Below, piece by piece: positions 33,418 through 41,658 of a stretch of 43,306 nucleotides of DNA (position 1 is its first letter; every line of letters starts with the position of its first letter). Location: the NCBI GenBank assembly GCA_019637395.1, contig JAHBVR010000033.1, positions 1-43,306 on the forward strand. The letters are read 5' to 3'. This DNA is from Vulcanimicrobiota bacterium (GTDB lineage: Bacteria; Vulcanimicrobiota; Xenobia; Xenobiales; JADMJV01). The translations under genes and the position numbers were made by a program. The notes beneath the pieces were generated by a model, which saw nothing but the letters and a program-made list of their open reading frames with translations, was not told where the DNA came from and ran no database searches.

Positions 33418-33547
33418 GGTGTGTACCTCGCTAAAACTTTTTTGAAACGCGATACCTTAGTTTAGCGCAGTTGCTAACGGTTTGTAACCATTTGGATGTT
33501 AAAAAAAGATCTTGCGCCGTTCACATTTGGCGAGCTATGGTAGGTAC

Positions 33548-33826
33548 ATGATCGGGCGCATGTTCATGCTGGCGGCTATGATGAAGGGCGTCCAGAGCTA
33601 CCAGAAGCCTCTTTTCTGGGCCGTCATCTACCTGCTTTACTTGCTCGGCGGAGAGCATCTTTTTGACTTGATGCTGGGTCATTGGCAGGCTCCATTGTGG
33701 AAGAGTGCGCTCGGCTTTGCCGTATCCTACGCTACCTTTTGGGTCATGAAGGAAAGTCAGGACGGGCCGATTTACTGGGCTTTTTTCGCCAGCGGTTTCT
33801 TGATCATGACGGTCCTTTTGCCCTGA
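33548..33826 (+). CDS. Small membrane protein
   Basis: A 92-aa protein with about three hydrophobic helices (FWAVIYLLYLLGG, SALGFAVSYATFWVM, IYWAFFASGFLIMTVLLP). ATG 33548 is the best start; a TTG at 33512 and ATGs further on are alternatives. No ribosome binding site is strong, only TAGG at 3 bases. No function recognised. It stands alone, between two small-protein genes. Confidence 0.5.
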   Translation: MIGRMFMLAAMMKGVQSYQKPLFWAVIYLLYLLGGEHLFDLMLGHWQAPLWKSALGFAVSYATFWVMKESQDGPIYWAFFASGFLIMTVLLP

Positions 33827-34096
33827 AGGATATATCGTGCTGTGGCTCTGTTGCTTGGACCAGAGAACCGAAGTCTCGCTGTAGGAGAGGAGGCTACTCG
33901 AGCGTTTCATGTCCCGCACCTGGACATAGCCCTGGCGGCCGCTCTGGGGTGTCGGCCCTGCGCTGCTTGGACTTCACGGATTTAGTCGGATGTTCACATT
34001 TTGACAACATGATTCACGAACTTGTTACTTCCCGAGTGGTTTTCAGCTTGCCAGATACGCTATCCTGAAAAAAATCTGAATGAGGGAGTCCATTCT
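33827..34096. other. Intergenic region upstream of the repeat-protein/radical SAM operon
   Basis: No convincing gene in 270 bases. It holds a perfect -35-like TTGACA (34001-34006) with a weak -10, a second -10-like TATCCT (34061-34066), and a small hairpin ATGTCC (33909-33914) with GGACAT (33922-33927). Promoter(s) for the downstream operon probably lie in the last 100 bases, where the DNA becomes A/T-rich. Confidence 0.4.
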
Positions 34097-34561
34097 ATGC
34101 AGATCGATAGCAGCGTATCCGGTTCCAAGCAGGTCCTGCCCAAGCGCCCCGCCGCTGGCCGCTCCGAGCAGGTCAAGAAGGCCGCCGGCAATGCCAACCG
34201 GACTTACGGATTTCGCAACAAGGCCATGGATTCGGTGAATCTGTCTCGCGATCTGAAAGATTGGGGCAAGGTTGGGCCCAATCTGGCCCAACCCGTCTAC
34301 GGCGCTCCCATGCCTTCCGAGCCAAGAGGAGGCGCTCAACCGGTCTACGGAGCCCCCATGCCTTCCAGCCCGGGTATTGCCCAGCCGGTCTACGGCGCTC
34401 CGATGCCCTCCAATCCCTTCGATCCGAAGGGTAGCAGTCCGGCTCAGCCGGTCTACGGTGCCCCCATGCCTTCCAATCCTTTTGAGCCGAGAGGAGGCGC
34501 CCAACCGGTCTACGGTGCTCCCTTCAACCCGGGGCCTGACTTCGGGGCAGCCTTCCAGTAA
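34097..34561 (+). CDS. Putative multi-core RiPP precursor with five AQPVYGAP repeats
   Basis: A 154-aa protein. Residues 1-63 are a polar, lysine-containing leader-like part with DSVNLSRDLKDWG near its end. Residues 64-142 carry five AQPVYGAP units (at 64, 80, 95, 116 and 135), four continuing with MPS, separated by short spacers such as NPFEPRGG. There is no signal peptide or membrane segment. It ends 6 bases before a radical SAM/SPASM gene, the classic setting for a radical SAM-modified peptide. The V-Y-G tripeptide resembles the X-Y-G site of known splicease substrates. ATG 34097 has GAGGGAG upstream. Alternatively it is a structural Pro-rich repeat protein; the RiPP role is inferred. Confidence 0.65.
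   Translation: MQIDSSVSGSKQVLPKRPAAGRSEQVKKAAGNANRTYGFRNKAMDSVNLSRDLKDWGKVGPNLAQPVYGAPMPSEPRGGAQPVYGAPMPSSPGIAQPVYGAPMPSNPFDPKGSSPAQPVYGAPMPSNPFEPRGGAQPVYGAPFNPGPDFGAAFQ
34286..34522 (+). repeat. Five tandem AQPVYGAP-coding repeats
   Basis: Five degenerate copies with start-to-start spacing of 16, 15, 21 and 19 codons. The Gly-Ala-Pro codons differ at third positions between copies (GGC GCT CCC, GGA GCC CCC, GGC GCT CCG, GGT GCC CCC, GGT GCT CCC) while the amino acids stay fixed. The peptide rather than the DNA appears to be conserved. Confidence 0.85.
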
Positions 34562-34567
34562 ACTTTT

Positions 34568-35869
34568 GTGACCGTAGCCCAGGAACTCGCCAACGACGCC
34601 GGTGTCGTGCGTCGCACTCATTCCTATGCGGTTTGGGAAATCACCCTGAAGTGCAACCTGGCTTGCGGTCACTGTGGCTCGCGAGCCGGTAGCACTCGCG
34701 TTAAAGAACTGACCACCGAGGAATGCTTCGATCTGGTTCGCCAGATGGCCGAAGTCGGTATCACCGAGGTCACATTGATTGGAGGCGAAGCTTACCTGCG
34801 GCGTGACTGGCTGGAAATCGCCAGGGCCATCACCGACCACGGCATGATCTGCAGTATGACCACAGGGGGCTACGGCATTTCCCGAGCGGTGGCGGGCAAG
34901 ATGCGGGAAGCAGGGTTGAGCACCGTCTCGGTTTCGGTGGACGGTATGCAAGCCACCCATGACGAGCTGCGCGGGCGCAAGGGTAGCTGGGAGGCATGTT
35001 TCCGGACTCTGAATTTTCTGCGTGAGGAAGGCATCTACACCGGCGCCAACTCTCAGATCAACCGGTTGTCGGCCCGAGAGTATCCGATGCTTTATGAAGA
35101 ACTCTACAAAGCGGGTATTCGCGGCTGGCAATGGTCGATGACCGTGCCCATGGGCAACGCGGTGGAGAACAACAAGATCTTGCTACAGCCCGCCGAGCTA
35201 CTCGACGTCTTCCCTATGCTGGCACTGGTAGTGCAGCAGGCTGCCCGCGACGGAGTCTCCGTGCAGCCGGGCAATAACGTCGGATATTATGGCCCCTACG
35301 AGCGGTTGCTGCGCAACATCGGCAATCCGCTGGGAGATTTTCTCTGGCAGGGCTGCAAGGCCGGCCTCAGCACCATCGGCATCGAGGCGGACGGCGCCAT
35401 CAAAGGTTGTCCCTCGCTGCCCACGGCTGCCTACAAGGGCGGGAACATTCGAGAGCGCAGCCTGTACGACATCGTGACCCGCGCGCCTCAGTTGAACATC
35501 AACGAGCACGAGGGCACCCCCGAGGGAGTCAAGCATCTCTGGGGATTCTGCCAGAGTTGCGAGTACGCCGAGACCTGCCGGGGCGGTTGCACCTGGACCA
35601 GCCACGTGTTTTTTGACAGGCCCGGCAACAATCCATATTGCCATCACCGGGCTCTGGTGCATGCCGAACAGGGGCTGCGCGAACGCGTAAAACAGATCCG
35701 AGGTGCCAGCGGACTGCCTTTCGACAACGGGGTTTTCGAACTGCGCACCGAACCGCTGGAGGCCGAGTGGGAAGGCGACGACGAACTCCACTTCACCTGG
35801 GAATCGGTGCGGTGGCCGGAACGGTGGGACCCTACCCGACAGCAGCCTGAGGAAGAAGTATCGAGCTAA
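34568..35869 (+). CDS. Radical SAM/SPASM peptide-modifying enzyme
   Basis: A 433-aa radical SAM protein. The SAM-binding [4Fe-4S] motif is C29-x3-C33-x2-C36 (CNLACGHC); TLIGGEAYLR is the following GGE-type motif. A SPASM domain supplies C263, C281, C328, C331, C337, C341 and C358, enough for two auxiliary clusters. Such enzymes modify ribosomal peptides (thioether, C-C or C-O links, epimers, tyramine excision). GTG start, no clear ribosome binding site, so probably coupled to the upstream repeat-protein gene. The 115-aa gene starts at the base after its stop. Predicted substrate: the YGAP repeats. Which chemistry it performs cannot be read from the sequence. Confidence 0.9.
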   Translation: MTVAQELANDAGVVRRTHSYAVWEITLKCNLACGHCGSRAGSTRVKELTTEECFDLVRQMAEVGITEVTLIGGEAYLRRDWLEIARAITDHGMICSMTTGGYGISRAVAGKMREAGLSTVSVSVDGMQATHDELRGRKGSWEACFRTLNFLREEGIYTGANSQINRLSAREYPMLYEELYKAGIRGWQWSMTVPMGNAVENNKILLQPAELLDVFPMLALVVQQAARDGVSVQPGNNVGYYGPYERLLRNIGNPLGDFLWQGCKAGLSTIGIEADGAIKGCPSLPTAAYKGGNIRERSLYDIVTRAPQLNINEHEGTPEGVKHLWGFCQSCEYAETCRGGCTWTSHVFFDRPGNNPYCHHRALVHAEQGLRERVKQIRGASGLPFDNGVFELRTEPLEAEWEGDDELHFTWESVRWPERWDPTRQQPEEEVSS

Positions 35870-36217
35870 ATGGAAAACGTCTACCTGCTCAAGTTGGGCG
35901 AAGACCCTAACCTGATCAAGACCGTGTTGCAGCGGCTTTGTTTGAAGGATGCCCCCTACTACGTGCGCGTGGCCACGCTGGCCCCGATCAGCAACTTCGG
36001 TTATCCGGAAAGCGCGGAAGGAGCGCTGCTGGCCCTGACTCCCGAGGGCATCACCTTCGGCGTGCAGAGCGATCCCCACATCCCCCGCTCTTTCATTCCC
36101 TGGCAGAACGTGGCCTATGTGGCTGACGGCGACATGATGAAAGACTACTCGGACTTCCGCGCCGAATATCCCGACGCCAGTTGGGAAGAGTTCTTAGCTT
36201 CCCAAGAAGCGAGCTAG
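35870..36217 (+). CDS. 115-aa accessory protein of the radical SAM operon
   Basis: A 115-aa protein whose ATG directly follows the radical SAM stop. Early part MENVYLLKLGEDPNLIKTVLQRLC looks like a strand and a helix; the central part (ALLALTPEGITFGVQSD, then FIPWQNVAYVADG) looks like a small beta barrel; the C-terminus is acidic. No cysteine motif or membrane segment. A peptide-binding (RRE-like) or chaperone role would fit its place, but I do not recognise the family. Confidence 0.75.
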   Translation: MENVYLLKLGEDPNLIKTVLQRLCLKDAPYYVRVATLAPISNFGYPESAEGALLALTPEGITFGVQSDPHIPRSFIPWQNVAYVADGDMMKDYSDFRAEYPDASWEEFLASQEAS

Positions 36218-36250
36218 CCGAGGGTTACTTTGGCAGCGGTTGCTGTACCT

Positions 36251-36778
36251 TTAACCGTTGGTCATTTTCCAACCGACCACCCCTGCGGCCGCGGCTCCTA
36301 TGGCGGCACCGGCGGGTGCGAAGAGAAAGGCCGCCAAGGCGTCCGGTCCTTGCATTCCCATGGCTGCCAGGGCCACGCTGCCCACCGCGCCAACGCCGGC
36401 ACCCACGGCGGCCCAGCACACGGCGTTGAGCAATTTTCGGCCGACCGAAGGGTTTTCTACACCGCAATTCTTCCAACCCGCGACCGCGCCCGTCGCCAGT
36501 CCCACCGGGCCGCCGATCATGACGCCCAGAACAGGTGCGCCCAAGGCATCCGGGCCGTGCGCTGCGGCAGCGATCACAGCGGTGGCGACGACCGTTCCCA
36601 ATGCCGCCCCGCCGGCTGAGTTGACCGCCGTATTAACCAACTTCTTCCACACCGGCGTGGGCTCAGGTGGTGTGCCACCGGGCTCGAAGCCATGCTTGGT
36701 GGCGGGTTGATGGAGCTTCGGGCCTTTGGCCAGAGTCTTCGGGGAAGTGGTTGGGTGATTCAGCGCTGGAAGTTTCAT
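36251..36778 (-). CDS. Glycine-zipper protein with internal duplication
   Basis: A 175-aa protein. Residues 1-44 are polar and Pro/Lys-rich. Then two homologous units of about 60 residues follow (about 45-103 and 114-171). Each begins KKLVNTAV/RKLLNAVC, runs through Gly/Ala-rich hydrophobic helices and contains GPDAL and a final GWK. The helices have glycine-zipper spacing and could insert into membranes. ATG 36778 is chosen because the longer frame (to 36961) adds shadow-like sequence. It lies convergent to the radical SAM operon. Possibilities are a membrane pore, an immunity factor or a structural protein; unknown. Confidence 0.6.
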   Translation of the reverse strand: MKLPALNHPTTSPKTLAKGPKLHQPATKHGFEPGGTPPEPTPVWKKLVNTAVNSAGGAALGTVVATAVIAAAAHGPDALGAPVLGVMIGGPVGLATGAVAGWKNCGVENPSVGRKLLNAVCWAAVGAGVGAVGSVALAAMGMQGPDALAAFLFAPAGAAIGAAAAGVVGWKMTNG

Positions 36779-37074
36779 AACCTGACCATAGGCGGCAGAA
36801 TGGCGTTGACCTCTCAGTTCGCAACCATGGTCGAGGGCGCTGGCGGCCAGGTAGGCGTCATTAACCAGAGGACCAGGCGATTTCTCCTGAAGGTAAGGAT
36901 ACACTGGCACCAGCGCGAGCCGCCGGAAAAAATATGAAAGTTGTGTTGCGTCAATAAACATTTGGCGAAAGTGGTTCTGTGTGACGGCGTGTTAACACTT
37001 TGGTAACAAATGACGGTTGTCTCATGGAACATACTGTCAGCGAAGCAAACTTCGCCAACCAGGAGGCAATATCA
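36779..37074. other. Divergent intergenic region
   Basis: No gene is supported in these 296 bases. The right half (36930-37020) is locally A/T-rich and should hold the promoters of the two divergent genes. A perfect 10-bp palindrome lies at 36989-36998. Confidence 0.4.
36989..36998. promoter_or_regulatory. Palindrome GTGTTAACAC
   Basis: A perfect 10-bp palindrome 77 bases upstream of the gene at 37075, within the A/T-rich part of the divergent region. It could be an operator; one copy is seen, so this is weak. Confidence 0.25.
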
Positions 37075-37485
37075 ATGGCTAGTTCTATCGGTGGTAATTT
37101 CAATGTTCCGGGCAACAAACAGATTCAGCCCAACCGCCACACCGGCGCTAAACCAGCCCAGAATGAAGTAGCCGCACCCGGCGATCAGGTACAGCTCAGC
37201 GGGCCACAGGCTCCCGCTGTCGAGAAGCAGACCCGCTCTCTTCAGGCCGACCCCGCTTCGGTCCCTACCGGGGGCTTCGAAATCGCCATTCGCAGCGAAA
37301 AGCCCGGGGTGCAGAATTCCCCCGACCGCCTGCTCATGAGCGGCGTTCAGGAAATCGGTGGCTATACCCCTCCCGCCGACGGCAGCGGCGTCACCGGTCT
37401 GAACTCCATCAACTCGGTGGTCAGTTCCGGAATGTTCCAGGGCCTCAACGGCCAATACGGCCAGCGCAGCCTCTTCGGCGCCTGA
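37075..37485 (+). CDS. Small hypothetical protein with DQVQLSG motif
   Basis: A 136-aa polar protein without signal peptide, rich in Pro, Gly, Ser and Gln. It begins MASSIGGNFNVPGNKQIQPN and contains PGDQVQLSGP near residue 40. A perfect AGGAGG 8 bases before ATG 37075 fixes the start and suggests strong expression. A strong bidirectional terminator follows. Disordered character and the D-x-V-x-L-S motif are shared with other proteins of this window. Not recognised. Confidence 0.65.
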   Translation: MASSIGGNFNVPGNKQIQPNRHTGAKPAQNEVAAPGDQVQLSGPQAPAVEKQTRSLQADPASVPTGGFEIAIRSEKPGVQNSPDRLLMSGVQEIGGYTPPADGSGVTGLNSINSVVSSGMFQGLNGQYGQRSLFGA

Positions 37486-37502
37486 TATATCAAACCCATA
37501 CA

Positions 37503-37536
37503 CGAAAAGAGAGGTGCGCCGGCACCTCTCTTTTCG
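37503..37536. terminator. Bidirectional terminator
   Basis: A perfect 15-bp inverted repeat, arms 37503-37517 and 37522-37536, with a 4-base GCCG loop. The stem has a GC-rich top (GGTGC/GCACC) with A4 and T4 tracts at the base, typical of a terminator used from both directions. It lies between convergent genes ending at 37485 and 37540. Confidence 0.85.
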
Positions 37537-37539
37537 CGT

Positions 37540-38241
37540 TTACTTGTATTCGAGCTGAGGCTGAAATTCTAGGAAGCGGAAGAGGGCATTGTCCGGGTCC
37601 ATCTTGCGGAAGTCGATAAAGACGCCTACTCCGTCGATCGTGAAGGAAGCGCCCCGGTAGAGGCCGGGGTGGCTCATCAGAGGGCCGCCTTTGACTTCGA
37701 AGCCACCGCCCTCCAGAGGAGTATAGCTGTATTCTCCCTTGGGGCTGGTCACATGGTAGTGGCCGTTCTGGTTGCGGATCAGGGTTCGGCCGAAGGGTCC
37801 CACAGCACTGATGTCTTCGCCCTTGTTGGCGTAGTGGTAACTGTCTTTGGGGGTCGTAATTTTGAGGCCGGCTGGAGAGTGGGAGAAGGTATAGACCTTG
37901 TTGTCAAAGGTGACCTTGACCTCGGAGGAACTGCCCTCGACCTTGAGGCTATGCTTGGGACCCACCACATCGTAGGCGCCGATGCCGGCCTCGAAAATTT
38001 TGACTTTGCCGTGTTTACTGGACATTTCGCGCTCGCCGGTTTCGCTATTGCGTGTATAGCGGTAGGTGACCAGTTGGCTGGGGACATAGTAAATGGTTCC
38101 CCAGGCCTCGTCGGCCAGGGTCATGCGGAAGGGTCCCGAGACCTCGTCGGCCCCGGTCTGAATGGACATGCAGGCGAGCAGGCCGGCGAATAAAACAGAG
38201 GAAGCTTTCATGGCCGCGGTTTCGCGCGCGGATATGGGCAT
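37540..38241 (-). CDS. Secreted beta-repeat protein
   Basis: Up to 233 aa. The signal peptide MKASSVLFAGLLAC begins at an internal ATG (38211, giving 223 aa), which is the more natural start. ATG 38241 has GAAGG very close upstream, so the choice is open. LLAC could be a lipobox. The mature protein is built of short beta strands with two similar units, GLKITTPKDSYHY and GHYHVTSPKGEYSY. A 34-residue stretch starting GPFGRTLIRNQNG resembles part of the protein at 11157-13076. Unknown function, probably envelope. It is divergent from the ABC-F gene. Confidence 0.7.
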   Translation of the reverse strand: MPISARETAAMKASSVLFAGLLACMSIQTGADEVSGPFRMTLADEAWGTIYYVPSQLVTYRYTRNSETGEREMSSKHGKVKIFEAGIGAYDVVGPKHSLKVEGSSSEVKVTFDNKVYTFSHSPAGLKITTPKDSYHYANKGEDISAVGPFGRTLIRNQNGHYHVTSPKGEYSYTPLEGGGFEVKGGPLMSHPGLYRGASFTIDGVGVFIDFRKMDPDNALFRFLEFQPQLEYK

Positions 38242-38264
38242 GTCCTTCTAAGAGAAAGCGGTCG

Positions 38265-40181
<1,917 letters not shown>

Positions 40182-41627
40182 TTACAGGCGTGCCAGCGTC
40201 GCGGTCAGCAGTTTCCAGAATTTTTGGACCGAGCTGACCTGGACTTTCTCGTCGGGGGAGTGGGCGCCGTGGATGTTGGGTCCGAAGGAAATCATCTCCA
40301 TGTCGGGATAATTGGCGCCCAGGATGCCGCATTCCAGGCCGGCGTGACAGGCCGTGACTCGCGGCTCTTCGCCAAAGAGTTCGCGGTAGAGGCCGCTCAT
40401 CAGCTTTACGATGCCCGCTTCGGGGCGGGGGGTCCAGCCCGGATAGCCGCCCGAGAAGGTGACTTCCGCCCCCATCAACTCCAGCGGGCAGCGCAGCGCC
40501 GTGGCCAGGTCCATTTTCTCCGAATCGACCGAACCACGGGTCAGACAGGCCAGGAAAAAGCGGCCGTCCTGAACCGACAGCCGGGCCAGGTTGTTGGAGG
40601 TCTGCACCAGTCCGGGAACGTCCGGGCTCATCCGATAAATGCCGTTGTTGACGGTATACACCGTGCACAAAAGTTTGGTCTGGAAATCCCGATCCATCAC
40701 TTTCGAGGGGCCCGGGCGCAGCGCCGAACTCAAGTGGCACTCCGGATCGGTCACCTGATATTCCTTGGCGTAGTGGGCGGATTCCTCGGCCACGTAGGCT
40801 TGAAACTCCTGCAGACGCTTGCGCGGCACCGCCACCACCGCGGACGATTCACGGGGAATGGCGTTGCGCAAGCCGCCGCCGTCGATGCTGGCGATGCGCA
40901 GCCCGAACTTGAGGGTGGCCGCATACAGAAAGCGGTTCATCAGCTTATTCGCATTGGCCCGGCCCTTGTGGATATCCAAGCCGGAGTGACCGCCGGTCAG
41001 GCCCTTGAGACTCACTTCCACGAAGTCGTGCTCTTCAGAAATTTCCGCTTCCTCGTAGCTGCAGGTGGCCTGCACATCCAGGCCGCCGGCGCAACCGATG
41101 GTCAACTCACAGTCGTCCTCGGTGTCCAGATTGAGCATCACCCTGGCCTGCATCAATCCACCCGCCAATCCGCGGGCTCCGGTCATGCCGGTTTCCTCGT
41201 CAATGGTAAAGAGCGCCTCGAGGGGCGGATGAACCAGGTCCTGGGCAGCCAGAATGGCCATGATGGCGGCTACGCCGATGCCGTTGTCAGCTCCCAGGGT
41301 GGTACCCTCGGCGCACACCCAATCGCCCTCCAGACGCATGCGGATCCCCTGACTGTCGAAATCGAAGTCGGTGCCGGTACTCTTCTGGCAGACCATATCC
41401 AGGTGGCTCTGCAGAGCCACCGCGGGCTGCTGTTCGCGGCCGGCGCTGGCGGGCTTCTTGACCAGCACATTGCCGATGGCGTCGGTGCTGTGCTCCAGAC
41501 CCAGCTTCTGGGCGAATTGCTCGATGAAGCGAATGACCCGCTCTTCTTTTTTGGAGGGGCGCGGCACGGCGTTGAGGTCGGAAAAGTTCTGCCAGAGAGA
41601 CTCGGGGGCCAGGGTTGCAATACTCAT
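40182..41627 (-). CDS. pepD: Aminoacyl-histidine dipeptidase (Xaa-His dipeptidase, PepD-like)
   Basis: A 481-aa M20-family metallopeptidase of the PepD type. Visible metal-site motifs in order: QSHLDMVCQ, LGADNGIGVAA, TIDEETGMTGARGL, MLNLDTEDD and, near the end, TACHAGLECGIL, followed by SFGPNIHGAHSPDEKV. Length matches the family (about 485). It would cleave dipeptides such as carnosine-like Xaa-His in the cytoplasm. ATG 41627 is preferred because GGGGGAAG lies about 10 bases upstream; ATG 41648 would add seven residues. The FAD oxidoreductase gene lies 31 bases upstream on the same strand, so the two may be co-transcribed. Confidence 0.92.
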   Translation of the reverse strand: MSIATLAPESLWQNFSDLNAVPRPSKKEERVIRFIEQFAQKLGLEHSTDAIGNVLVKKPASAGREQQPAVALQSHLDMVCQKSTGTDFDFDSQGIRMRLEGDWVCAEGTTLGADNGIGVAAIMAILAAQDLVHPPLEALFTIDEETGMTGARGLAGGLMQARVMLNLDTEDDCELTIGCAGGLDVQATCSYEEAEISEEHDFVEVSLKGLTGGHSGLDIHKGRANANKLMNRFLYAATLKFGLRIASIDGGGLRNAIPRESSAVVAVPRKRLQEFQAYVAEESAHYAKEYQVTDPECHLSSALRPGPSKVMDRDFQTKLLCTVYTVNNGIYRMSPDVPGLVQTSNNLARLSVQDGRFFLACLTRGSVDSEKMDLATALRCPLELMGAEVTFSGGYPGWTPRPEAGIVKLMSGLYRELFGEEPRVTACHAGLECGILGANYPDMEMISFGPNIHGAHSPDEKVQVSSVQKFWKLLTATLARL

Positions 41628-41658
41628 GCCCGGCCCTTCCCCCTGCATCGTGGAAAGC

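Noticed and set aside
33682-34068. 128-codon + strand frame downstream of the small membrane protein
   Set aside because: It starts inside the membrane-protein gene in another frame, changes character midway and has no ribosome binding site.
34097-34561. CRISPR-like or recent DNA tandem repeat
   Set aside because: Copies have variable spacing and many synonymous differences and are in frame in a gene, so this is a protein repeat.
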